Notes under the pieces: model-generated
Databases searched by the model: none
What the model saw: the letters and a program-made list of their open reading frames with translations, nothing else
Told to the model about the DNA's origin: nothing
NCBI RefSeq assembly: GCF_018401815.1
Contig: NZ_JAGYKG010000003.1
Location: 124,001 to 188,000 of the forward strand
Direction: 5' to 3'
DNA length: 64,000 bases
Origin: Nonlabens sp.
Lineage (GTDB): Bacteria; Bacteroidota; Bacteroidia; Flavobacteriales; Flavobacteriaceae
Made by a program: the position numbers and the translations under genes
Shown here: piece after piece, positions 1-6,886 of the stretch
How positions within the stretch are numbered: the first letter of the stretch is position 1
How the letters are laid out: each line of letters starts with the position of its first letter

Positions 1-123
1 AAAATAAGCGTCCAGATGCTCTAAAAATTCTTCGCCCAGCCCAACACGTTTTTCTTCATAATAAAGATAAGCCTCAATGATTTCTAAATTGGCTTCATCC
101 TTAATTTCTAAAATAAATGCCAT
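1..123 (-). CDS. ParE/RelE-family toxin, C-terminus outside window
   Basis: Only the first 41 codons are present; the gene runs off the left edge. The translation starts MAFILEIKDEANLEIIEAY and continues with YYEEKRVGLGEEFLEHLDAY. This matches the N-terminal strand and helix pattern of ParE/RelE toxins, in which a conserved YY and an LG-x-x-F segment follow the first helix. Toxins of this superfamily either cleave mRNA on the ribosome or poison gyrase; which applies cannot be told from this piece. The ATG lies three bases after the stop codon of the antitoxin gene at 127-360, so the two are cotranscribed and probably translationally coupled. The family assignment rests on the pattern and on the antitoxin-toxin order. 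Confidence 0.7.
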   Translation of the reverse strand, partial: MAFILEIKDEANLEIIEAYLYYEEKRVGLGEEFLEHLDAYF

Positions 124-126
124 TTA

Positions 127-360
127 TCAACCAGCTTTTCTTGCGTTTTGTTTGACTTGCTCCCAGGTAAAAGATTTGCTTTCTCCTGTTAAGTGAGCTT
201 TTCTGCGCTTGTCAATCATTTGATATTGTTCTTCGCTTAACCTAAGTTCCTGCTCATCGTTTTGGTAACTTTCGGCCAATGCCTTTATCATTTTTAAAAG
301 TCTTATATCTGCTGTGTTTATGTACTCTTTGACGGTGTTTCTTAAATCTATCGTTGCCAT
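127..360 (-). CDS. Antitoxin of ParE/RelE-type module
   Basis: A 77-residue acidic/basic helical protein starting MATIDLRNTVKEYINTADIR. It has the size and composition of the small Bacteroidota antitoxins paired with ParE/RelE toxins: an N-terminal segment with a helical start, then a charged C-terminal tail (EEQYQMIDKRRKAHLTGESK) that would wrap the toxin. An upstream in-frame ATG at 471 would add 37 residues, but that extension runs through the palindromes at 424-483 and looks like non-coding operator DNA, so I chose the ATG at 358-360. The toxin gene follows three bases downstream. Such antitoxins normally repress their own promoter together with the toxin. Confidence 0.72.
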   Translation of the reverse strand: MATIDLRNTVKEYINTADIRLLKMIKALAESYQNDEQELRLSEEQYQMIDKRRKAHLTGESKSFTWEQVKQNARKAG

Positions 361-423
361 AATAATTTCTTTTTTCTTATTGTAAAGATACCATTTCTCC
401 TCCATAAGTTTTGGTTTTTGGTG

Positions 424-483
424 GTCGCAAATTGCGACTGCAAGTTTGGATATCACAATTTGTGATGTCAAGTTTAGCTAAAC
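424..483. promoter_or_regulatory. Cluster of three palindromes before the toxin-antitoxin pair
   Basis: Three perfect inverted repeats lie side by side upstream of the antitoxin ATG: GTCGCAAATTGCGAC at 424-438, ATCACAATTTGTGAT at 452-466 and GTTTAGCTAAAC at 472-483. The first two share the layout of two 7-base arms around one base, and their centres are 28 bases apart. The position suits autoregulatory operators of the module. That role is inferred from place and symmetry only. Confidence 0.4.
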
Positions 484-920
484 CAACATGTGATGCGAGG
501 AATTTTTAAGTTTCATCATGCTGTGGGGATGATAACCATACAAAATACTTTGAAGAACTATTTATCACAAGAAATAAGTATATTTTACAGACTTAACTGG
601 AAACATGACCAGAGACAATAATAAAAATATCAATTCCATAAGTTACAATCACTTGAACTTACCTACTTCAGTAACATTTGCTGATGATAAAAGTATTAGA
701 TACACCTATGATGCCACTGGAGTTAAATTAAAGAAAGAGATTTTTATAAGCTTACCAGAACTATTTAATTCAGTTGCGGACAAAACCACCTATTACGCAG
801 GTAACTATATCTATGAGAAAGATGGTTCAGTAGAATCGTTAAAATTCTTCTCCCATCCAGAAGGATACATGGAGAAGAATGGATCTAACTATGACTATGT
901 TTATCAATACAAAGATCATT

Positions 921-964
921 CTTGCCTCCGACGAGTGCCACGCAGTGCAGCGAGAGGAAGGCAT
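921..964. repeat. GC-rich mini-insert inside the RHS core
   Basis: About 44 bases, clearly richer in G and C than the surroundings, sit where RHS proteins have the codons for LGN. The insert keeps the frame, giving CLRRVPRSAARGR. Its ends are complementary in part (GCCT-CC at the left, GG-AAGGC at the right) and its middle holds GAGTGCCACGCAGTGC, also partly self-complementary. This is the look of a small REP-like palindromic element. I do not know a named family for it. Confidence 0.4.
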
Positions 965-1105
965 ATACGACTGTCCTATCAAGATATGAACAACAACGGC
1001 TCTGTAGGCAGTTCTGAGATCAAAGAAGAGAATAATTATTATCCTTTTGGATTGGAACATAAGGGTTACGGGGCACCAAGATTATCCAACCGTCCCCAGT
1101 TGGCG

Positions 1106-1120
1106 CGAGCGTCACGCTCG
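1106..1120. repeat. Short GC-rich hairpin at RHS relic end
   Basis: CGAGCGT and ACGCTCG flank one base, forming a perfect seven-base hairpin exactly where the RHS reading frame stops matching its family. Together with the insert at 921-964 it suggests that two small palindromic elements struck the same relic. Confidence 0.35.
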
Positions 1121-1206
1121 TGATCTACACAAAAAGAGTTAAGAAAAAGAGGAAGGTTAGAAATAGCTTTCCTTTTTTTATTGCGCTAGAATTAAAGCGA
1201 AGCGAC

Positions 1207-1437
1207 CTATTTATTAAAGAAGTTTTTCAACTTCTTTTTAGAAAGAAAAGAATCCATCATTTTAAAGCTCATAGAGCGCTCTTCCTCGTCCAGCTGTTGC
1301 GTGAGTTGAAGTTGTTCCATAGTGGTCTTATCTTCCATCTCTACTTCTTGTGGCAGCTCTCCATCCATATAAACAAGTTCATCAAGAGTAACATTAAAGA
1401 ACCTAGCGATCTTTTCCAAAGCGTTTAAAGATTCCAT
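1207..1437 (-). pseudogene. XRE-family regulator, C-terminal half only
   Basis: The 76 codons start MESLNALEKIARFFNVTLDEL and continue with VYMDGELPQEVEMEDKTT and a run of polar helix ending KNFFNK. The first part is the last helix of a Cro/C1-type helix-turn-helix domain followed by the linker usual in Bacteroidota XRE regulators. The preceding helices, including the recognition helix, should lie upstream at 1438-1600, but no open frame there continues the domain. The gene is therefore truncated at its N-terminus and should not bind DNA by itself. It sits tail-to-tail with the RHS relic, in keeping with a deletion through this zone. Confidence 0.65.
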
Positions 1438-1604
1438 CTTGCTATAGAGTATGATAGATGCCTAAAAATTAAGAGACCAGTATTTGGGGGTTATGAGGTT
1501 TATTTGGCGAATATCAAAGCGACTATCATTTAATTCAAAATCATTACATTTTATAAAATTACACTACTACAGATGAGTATTCTAAAACTGAAAATTATAG
1601 ATCA

Positions 1605-2144
1605 CTAAATTTTTGGATTAGTTAAAATAGTTGCAAGTATTTTTGAAGATGCATCACTTCCGAAAGATCTTAATTTATTGATAATCTTCGTTTTAATGAC
1701 AGATTTTGTTTCATCTACTTTTCTTAGTTCATCTAATTCTTTTAATTGAGAAACGGTCAATTCGTGTTTAACAGCCGATGTTATAATATTGATATGGTCT
1801 GTTTGATTTTGATCCTGAGTATGGTTGATATTATTGTCTGATTTTTCTGCGCTATTATTTTTAGGCTCTCCAAATTTGGAAAGGTTGTTAATGCAAGCTT
1901 CAATTATAGCCTTAGCTTGTTTTTTACAAAAAGACATATTATTCCAAAAATGTGAAGTATCTCTAATCGACCAAGTAACACTATCAAACTTAATTTTATC
2001 AATTGCTTTAATACCTTGATTATTGGCGCCAAATATTTTTTCTAAAATTACATTAGTAGCAGCTTTCCAAGCGTCAAGGTCGAAATCCTTTTTTTCAAGC
2101 TTGTAAATTTGCTTACTTAAAAGTTGTATTTGTTTTTCAATCAT
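1605..2144 (-). CDS. Hypothetical helical protein
   Basis: I do not recognise this 179-residue protein. It has no signal peptide or membrane segment. The first 100 residues are predicted helical and contain DFDLDAWKAATNVILEKIFG followed by a conserved-looking IKFDSVTWSIRD segment and a CKKQAKAIIEACINNL helix. A polar asparagine/glutamine-rich linker (about residues 105-130) separates this from a charged helical tail, ELTVSQLKELDELRK. The layout resembles the helical N-terminal modules that precede effector domains in some accessory proteins, but no effector domain is present. The only upstream alternative start is a TTG at 2177, so the ATG at 2142-2144 is preferred. It lies alone between relics, which fits an accessory gene. 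Confidence 0.5.
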   Translation of the reverse strand: MIEKQIQLLSKQIYKLEKKDFDLDAWKAATNVILEKIFGANNQGIKAIDKIKFDSVTWSIRDTSHFWNNMSFCKKQAKAIIEACINNLSKFGEPKNNSAEKSDNNINHTQDQNQTDHINIITSAVKHELTVSQLKELDELRKVDETKSVIKTKIINKLRSFGSDASSKILATILTNPKI

Positions 2145-2301
2145 TGTCGTTTTTTTTTGCTGTTGCACAATAGTCAAGCATAAGTGCAGTAAGGGATTAA
2201 AAGCACTTCAATTTCCGTTTATAATTATGTTTTTAATATTCATTTCGTTTAAATTTGGCACCTTAGCCCCTGTAACCCATAACTATTGTTGTAATACCAC
2301 A

Positions 2302-2877
2302 TTACCAATCATCTTTGTCATCTTCCTTTTTTTCGCTCAATAAATGATTTGATAAATCAGCGTTTAAATCGTTAAATAGCGTCTCAATAGATGAAGGTAT
2401 TGTTTTAAATATTTTATGGAGTTTCCCTTTTTCGTTATAATAAACAGTACCATCAATAAAATTAATTGGAAACATACCAGCTGACGTATATGAAGTTGTT
2501 GGAAGGCTATGCTATACTCCAAGGGGGTAAATTTGTATTTAGTGTCTTTAAATTAAATTCCAATTGTGTAAAGACCAGAATGACAATAGACCATACCACG
2601 CGATTGACAGGAACACACAAGGTTATCTTTAAATCCTTTAAATCGCACTTTTTTCATTATCGATACTTTTTTTGATCACCTCATCAGGATTGTTGTAGGT
2701 TTCCTTAATCCAATTAATGGTTTTTGTAAGTAATTCATTTTGCTTAAGGCTATTCATTTCAACTACAACATACTTTGGACATAGTCCTTCTTGGTTGTAA
2801 ATAAATTTGTCTTGTCCAAATGTCAGTGAACCTACCGCAAGAATTAATGATACGGTTAATGTGTTGTTTTTTGTTAT
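2302..2877 (-). pseudogene. DUF4468 (TBP-like fold) protein, frameshifted
   Basis: Read on the minus strand, the pieces form one DUF4468-type protein: a signal peptide (TLTVSLILAVGSLTFGQ), KFIYNQEGLCPKYVVVEMNS, TYNNPDEVIKKSIDNEK, then after a frame change VRFKGFKDNLVC, YCHSGLYTIGI, an in-frame TAA, FKDTKYKFTPLEY, and after a second frame change MFPINFIDGTVYYNEKGKL, IPSSIETLFNDLNADL and a final DDW. The first shift lies in an A-run near 2660, the second near 2505. The start codon position reads ATA instead of ATG. Known members are exported Bacteroidota proteins of unknown role. Three independent lesions show the gene is dead. Confidence 0.75.
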
Positions 2878-2880
2878 TTA

Positions 2881-3590
2881 TTAGGTTGTAAAGTGTTGCC
2901 ACTCTTTGTAGCTGCTCTTACCCACGCCACTTCGCATGCCTATTCCAGTTAATAGCATTAAAGTAAGTTAATTCTTACATATTATTTTAGGCTAAAGGTA
3001 AGTAGTTCTCACTTAGTACACGTATGGAACCCTAGAAAGAAGCTACTTTATAGAGTTTTTTAAAAAACTGGCAGTTCAGTTATCATTTATTTGGAGGAAA
3101 CTATCAAAAGAGGAAGGCACATTTTAAAATAAAAGGTGTTTAAGGACTCCTTAAACAACCCAGAATTCCAACGGTAGTATCGGAAATACTATCTTATTTT
3201 ATGTAAAGCGGATCTTTAAGCAGTTTTTTTGATGTGTTACTCAACTCGCTAGGCCCTCACTAACCGATGATATAGGCACCACTGCACGAAACGCCAAATA
3301 GGTCGCACATCTGCTCGACATGGGATGGATCTTTAATTTCATGATTTATGTCATAGGTGCTGTTACGTCCAATACCTAGTTTTACCGATGAGTACATCTA
3401 AATAAGTAAGGTAAAAAACACATAGGGCATTCTCTCACCAGCTATTGCTACTTCAGCCAGCTGCTGCTTCCTCCCTCTGGAACATCAACTCTTTAAAATG
3501 TGGAGCATAAACGATTCAAATGGGATAAATTCACAATTGGTACAGATCTAGAAGTTAGGTGGTAGGACTTCAAATTTAAAAAGGTAACAA
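2881..3590. other. Gene-poor spacer with one strong hairpin
   Basis: No convincing gene is visible. GTTTAAGGA and TCCTTAAAC form a perfect nine-base hairpin with a one-base centre at 3138-3156. On the minus strand, around 3260-3400, a short frame reads GIGRNSTYDINHEIKDPSHV then EQMCDLFGVSCSGAYIIG, with the look of a former small protein (DUF3606-like at best). No intact start or end frames it, so it is taken as a possible relic. Confidence 0.4.
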
Positions 3591-3971
3591 ATGAAAACAC
3601 TTAAAACATTAGGCATTTGGATGGACCATGCTAACGCAAAGTTGATGGACCTAGAGTCTGAAAAAAACAATTATTCAATAGTCTCCAATTTTACCATAGA
3701 AACAAAAGAAGAGGCCTTGAAAAGAAGTGAAAACTTGATGCATAATAAAAGACAGCAAATGCAAGAAGCCTATTATAAGGAAATTGCTGCAGTTATTTTA
3801 AAATATGATCACGTACTTCTATTTGGACCTACCAATGCTAAAAATGAATTGTTTAATCGCTTGCATGGCGATTTACGTTTTAACTCTATCAGTATAGAAA
3901 CCATAGCAGCTGATAAAATGACGGACAATGAAAAGGTGGCATTTGTAAGAAGTTATTTTGAACATCGATAA
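3591..3971 (+). CDS. eRF1-domain-like stress-island protein
   Basis: This 126-residue soluble protein begins MKTLKTLGIWMDHANAKLMD. The GIWMDH-x-x-A start, the helix rich in Gln, Glu and Lys in the middle (NKRQQMQEAYYKEIAAVI), and the later VLLFGPTNAKNELFNRL segment match the small Bacteroidota proteins assigned to the eRF1 domain 3/host-attachment-like fold. In better known members that fold has an alpha/beta core with the GP-x-x-A-K loop; its biochemical role in these small proteins is unknown. Homologues are often found beside universal-stress and BON proteins, as here. A purine-rich AAAAAGG precedes the ATG. No copy of the TGAY-N4-RTCA dyad is seen before it, so it may be regulated apart from the rest of the island. 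Confidence 0.55.
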   Translation: MKTLKTLGIWMDHANAKLMDLESEKNNYSIVSNFTIETKEEALKRSENLMHNKRQQMQEAYYKEIAAVILKYDHVLLFGPTNAKNELFNRLHGDLRFNSISIETIAADKMTDNEKVAFVRSYFEHR

Positions 3972-4660
3972 GTCTTGTTATTCCTAGTGCATTATTTGGA
4001 CGTTATTAGGCTTCTAAGAATGTGACAAATAAGACACAGTGGTCCATTTACCTATAACTATATCTCCAGTTTTTTCAATATGCACAAGATGTTGTCACTA
4101 CTAATGATGTGATTGAGGTCATTAACATGACGATCTGCGCTTGTAAAACAAATTAAAGATAATTACACCACCTTAAGGAATTGCAGGGGTTGCTATAAAA
4201 GGCTACTACGCCAAAGCTTATATGTATAAGGTTCTTTACAGACAAGGCAATTGCACTGGTTTTAACCATAACTAGTGCCTGAGTACAATGAGGCAAAGCC
4301 GTGTTATGCAAATTGATGGCAACATGTACAGCTTAACAAATTCGCTAACACAAAAAAATACTCCAATGCGTTCATCGGTGGTTTCTTAGAAATATCAAGC
4401 ATTGTGCCGAACTTGTTGCAGAAAAAGAGAGTCTCTAGGGTTTTTGGATAGCTTTTAAAAATATAAATCGATTTTTTAATGACCGCCTATACTAGTATCA
4501 AATAAAATATCAATAATATGAGAAGAACCATTATCATTTATCTAGAAAACTAATGCGACCGACCTTTAAAACGCTATCATTGTTGTATGAATTTGGAACG
4601 TTAAGTGTTTCTATTTCGCTTTCGCGAAAGCGGAATCAACAATAATACAGCGGGTTATTC
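3972..4660. other. Spacer without a recognisable gene
   Basis: About 690 bases between two genes with opposite ends facing. Short open stretches exist on the plus strand (for example one containing GVAIKGYYAKAYMYKVLYRQ near 4190-4260), but stops interrupt them and I cannot assign a family. The palindrome CGCTTTCGCGAAAGCG lies at 4617-4632. The stretch is probably decayed coding DNA. Confidence 0.4.
4617..4632. repeat. TTTCGCGAAA palindrome, copy 1 (intergenic)
   Basis: Perfect 16-base palindrome CGCTTTCGCGAAAGCG. One of 13 copies of the TTTCGCGAAA core in the window: near 4617, 8251, 13215, 21788, 26405, 29998, 36099, 40401, 45049, 48853, 52837, 54682 and 63647. Confidence 0.9.
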
Positions 4661-4675
4661 TAAACTTTTATATTC

Positions 4676-5275
4676 TCATTCTATTTTTAAAATCTTCCAC
4701 CTATCAGCTTCTTTAACAGCTATCAAATGTGGTGAAATAAAGGTAGAGTGTATCATTGGAAGGTCTTGTTGTAATTTTAATTTATAATACCATAAGTTAT
4801 GCGGCCCACTTATGTGCAGTGCCATTTTGTTGGTTGTCGTGATAAGTAATTCGTGATAACTATAGCTGACTATATCCTTTCCTAGCATGTTTGTCCCTAT
4901 GACCTCGGTTTTGTAGGGTTTAATAACTCTCGCATAATCATTTTCAAAGGCGGTAGCCACTATATATTCGGCGGGGATGACCAGGTCACCTTTGGTATTT
5001 ATATACCCGTAGTACCATATATTTTCTCGTATTTCTTTGATAAGGCAAAGTCCATTACTATATATGGGAGAGTGCCCATGGGGTGCTGCTATATCTGTTC
5101 TAAAGTCGACCACTAGTGTTCCATTAACATCTATAAAACCCCAACTATTGTTTTTGTTGATAGCCAAAAGCCCTTCGTTAAAATTGCCTATTTCATCAAT
5201 ATTCTCGAGATGTTGCGCACTACCACTACCAATTAAACAGCAAAGGAATATCAGTGTTAATCTAAGCGCTCTCAT
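4676..5275 (-). CDS. Exported WG-repeat protein
   Basis: The 199-residue product starts with a signal peptide (MRALRLTLIFLCCLIGSGSA, cut before QHLEN). Two WG-type repeats follow: NNSWGFIDVNGTLVVDF at about residues 42-58 and WYYGYINTKGDLVIPAEY at about 87-104. WG repeats form beta-propeller-like or solenoid surfaces in exported bacterial proteins; no enzymatic function is known for this kind. The C-terminal half (from ARVIKPYKTEVIG) lacks clear repeats. Its start lies 19 bases downstream of the end of the decayed dioxygenase copy at 5294-5515, so it may now be read from the dyad promoter at 5557-5599. Length and intact frame suggest it is functional. Confidence 0.7.
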   Translation of the reverse strand: MRALRLTLIFLCCLIGSGSAQHLENIDEIGNFNEGLLAINKNNSWGFIDVNGTLVVDFRTDIAAPHGHSPIYSNGLCLIKEIRENIWYYGYINTKGDLVIPAEYIVATAFENDYARVIKPYKTEVIGTNMLGKDIVSYSYHELLITTTNKMALHISGPHNLWYYKLKLQQDLPMIHSTFISPHLIAVKEADRWKILKIE

Positions 5276-5293
5276 AATTTTTTTTTAATGTTG

Positions 5294-5515
5294 TTATAAA
5301 ACCATAAACAATTGTGGCGCCCGTTTTTTAGCAAGACCTATATGTCCTGATAAAAAGATGGCGTGAAAACAGGTTTCAAATATATAGTTGATCTCGGCCT
5401 TTTTTTCTTTTGCCATTTCGAGGTATTGTTCCGCTGCTCGAAGTGGGTCAATGATGTCAGCTTCGTCAGTCCTCTTCGTATAGTAAGTACTTGGTGCTAA
5501 ACAATTTATGCGCAT
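5294..5515 (-). pseudogene. Truncated persulfide-dioxygenase copy
   Basis: The 73 codons match the start of the intact enzyme at 43583-45001. The parallel segments are YYTKRTDEADIIDPLRAAEQ here against a YYIESNGEVAIIDPLREVTP type there, then INYIFETCFHAIFLSGHIGL against the family IKYIFETHFHADFVSGH. The metallo-beta-lactamase motif HxHxDH has become CFHAIF, so two metal ligands are lost, and the frame ends after APQLF. The opening MRINCLAPSTYYTKR is also divergent. It is a dead, truncated paralogue. Its promoter at 5557-5599 still carries a good dyad and -7 box, which shows that this copy was once wired to the stress-island regulator. Confidence 0.8.
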
Positions 5516-5556
5516 CTGTTTACCCTTTAACTTCCTTCTATTTTAATGAGGAACTA

Positions 5557-5599
5557 CAAATGTCTTAAAAACAGGTATAAAAAACACTGACTCTGGTCA
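5557..5599 (-). promoter_or_regulatory. Dyad promoter for 5515 (minus strand)
   Basis: Dyad TGACTCTGGTCA at 5588-5599 (reads TGACCAGAGTCA on the minus strand). On that strand a -7 box GACATTTG starts at 5564, exactly 29.5 bases from the dyad centre, as in the other promoters of the set. Confidence 0.65.
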
Positions 5600-5740
5600 G
5601 TTTACCAACTTCATTTTTAATAGCAATGCTCTAGTGGCATGCCGATGGCCCCTTCATTAGTTTACCCCATCAAACAAGAGTTGTTTTTAGATAAAATTTT
5701 TAAGAGCAATAGGTATTCTTGGCATTGATACCTAGGCTTA

Positions 5741-5783
5741 TGATATAAGTCATTTGATACAGCAAGCCACCTCTCTACATTTA
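5741..5783 (+). promoter_or_regulatory. Dyad promoter of the pta-ackA operon
   Basis: TGATATAAGTCA at 5741-5752 and -7 box TACATTTA at 5776-5783, centre-to-box distance 29.5 bases. TTTG at 5753-5757 overlaps the -33 position. The first gene of the operon starts at 5803, about 13 bases after the expected transcription start. Confidence 0.75.
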
Positions 5784-5802
5784 CCCTATAAAACTTCCCA
5801 TA

Positions 5803-6252
5803 ATGAACGATTTCAGAAAAAGACCTAAAGACAATTATATTCAAGAGGCTGACTGGCAAAAGCTATCTGTACTATCAGAGCAATGGAAATCAGATCTTAT
5901 GTTTTACACTGATGATCTCAGATTTTTACACCATATTATCGATAAGTATTTTCTTTGGATTTCAAAGAAAGAACACATTACTAGGGTTCAAGAAATAGAA
6001 GCCAACTTAATTGTTATAGGTGAAAAATGTAATTTATTATTGGAGCGAATCAACCTGCGTCTTGCTCAATTGAAAGAGGATCCATTTAGGTATGATCCAC
6101 ATCAATTTAGAGAGGAACAAGAGACTTTGGAAAACGATCTCGCTCAATTTTTAATAGACTTTAGAAAGAATAGGGAAGAAGTTTTTAAGGTTACAGAGTA
6201 CCTCATTGAGGGAGAAGAGTTGGTCTTGAAACTCCACAATATCTCACAATAA
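5803..6252 (+). CDS. Small coiled-coil stress-island protein
   Basis: A 149-residue soluble, almost all-helical protein. Its N-terminal part WQKLSVLSEQWKSDLMFYTD then DDLRFLHHIIDKYF has the spacing of aromatic and acidic residues seen in the two shorter paralogues at 13259 (AFWKDELKFFKNRL) and 15557 (AFWKDEIRFFENLL). The rest is a charged coiled coil with one break (DPFRYDPHQFREEQ). No enzymatic motif is present. Such a four-helix layout would suit a structural or scavenging role, but none is documented that I can name. It is the first gene behind the dyad promoter at 5741-5783 and is followed by two small genes and then pta and ackA on the same strand. Confidence 0.6.
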   Translation: MNDFRKRPKDNYIQEADWQKLSVLSEQWKSDLMFYTDDLRFLHHIIDKYFLWISKKEHITRVQEIEANLIVIGEKCNLLLERINLRLAQLKEDPFRYDPHQFREEQETLENDLAQFLIDFRKNREEVFKVTEYLIEGEELVLKLHNISQ

Positions 6253-6301
6253 ATGGATGCCCTATTATGGCTTATACTAGAGTGAAAATAATATGTTGAC
6301 T

Positions 6302-6508
6302 ATGAAAAATCTTCATCATTTACTATTAGAAATCAACCAACTTACAACACACATCAAAACCAATTATCCAGAGCTTTATCGATGGTTAGATGAAAACCCA
6401 GATACTCTAGCGACCTCTAGCCACCCAAACGTGGATGATCAGGCCATGCAAGATTATCTTGATAGCCTAAAGCAATTACTTCAACATTTTGTAACTTATA
6501 AGAATTGA
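6302..6508 (+). CDS. Small helical protein in pta-ackA operon
   Basis: The 68-residue product (MKNLHHLLLEINQLTTHIKT at its start) is helical, soluble and without cysteines. A conserved-looking middle, PELYRWLDENPDTLA, separates two helices. I do not recognise a family with a known function; the layout fits small Flavobacteriia proteins seen next to pta. The ATG at 6302 is preferred to the one at 6293 because it sets the usual MKN start. The stop overlaps the region just before the next gene's ATG at 6511, so translation is probably coupled. Confidence 0.55.
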   Translation: MKNLHHLLLEINQLTTHIKTNYPELYRWLDENPDTLATSSHPNVDDQAMQDYLDSLKQLLQHFVTYKN

Positions 6509-6510
6509 TC

Positions 6511-6876
6511 ATGGGGGAAATAGCAAAATCACACCGTCAAATTACCCTATTCTATAACTCTATGTCTACAAGAGCAAAAAAAACTTTGGCCTATGCTAAA
6601 GCAGAAGGATTGCCTATTCAAGAGATTGATATCTTAAAAACAAAACTTACAGGAACCCAAATCGTAGAACTTGCCAGTAGGTTGCATCTAGAAGTAGCCG
6701 ACCTGGTCAACCAAGAACACCCTTCATACACTTCTGTTTTTGAACATCACGAATTATCTACAGAGGATTGGATTAAAATGATACAGCACCATCCGCAGAT
6801 TATGAAACAGCCTATAGCACTGCGTGGAGACATTACTATTCTTGTAGAAACTCCTGCAGATATTATTAAAATCTAG
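6511..6876 (+). CDS. ArsC/Spx-like thioredoxin-fold protein without catalytic Cys
   Basis: This 121-residue protein has the layout of the ArsC/Spx family: a first strand ITLFYNSMSTRAKKTLAYAK, then GLPIQEIDILKTKLTGTQIVEL, and near the end the conserved QPIALRGDITILVETPADI, which matches the RPI-x-x-x-G strand before the last helix. In arsenate reductases and Spx the first loop has a cysteine (N-x-x-C). Here that loop reads NSMSTRAKK and no cysteine occurs in the whole protein, so a thiol-based reductase role is excluded. It may act as a binding or regulatory member of the fold. It sits in the operon between small helical proteins and pta. Confidence 0.65.
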   Translation: MGEIAKSHRQITLFYNSMSTRAKKTLAYAKAEGLPIQEIDILKTKLTGTQIVELASRLHLEVADLVNQEHPSYTSVFEHHELSTEDWIKMIQHHPQIMKQPIALRGDITILVETPADIIKI

Positions 6877-6886
6877 ATGGGATATT

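Larger units (their letters stand above)
578..1123 (+). pseudogene. RHS-repeat protein fragment, interrupted
   Basis: The frame carries typical RHS/YD-repeat sequence: TGNMTRDNNKNINSISYNHL just around the first ATG at 605, then YTYDATGVKLKK, YYAGNYIYE, YVYQYKDH, IRLSYQDMNNNG and NYYPFGLEHKGYG. RHS proteins are very large secreted or cell-surface proteins that deliver toxic C-termini; here less than 180 codons survive. A stop at 575-577 closes the frame on the left, and the conserved core is cut off after HKGYG by a hairpin-containing tail. Inside the core, the expected DHLGN segment is replaced by about 15 codons of GC-rich palindromic DNA. The piece has no sign of a start region and is best read as a relic of an RHS locus. 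Confidence 0.75.

Noticed and set aside
2466..2675. Plus-strand open frame of 69 codons
   Set aside because: It is the complement of the decayed DUF4468 gene, which explains the sequence better.
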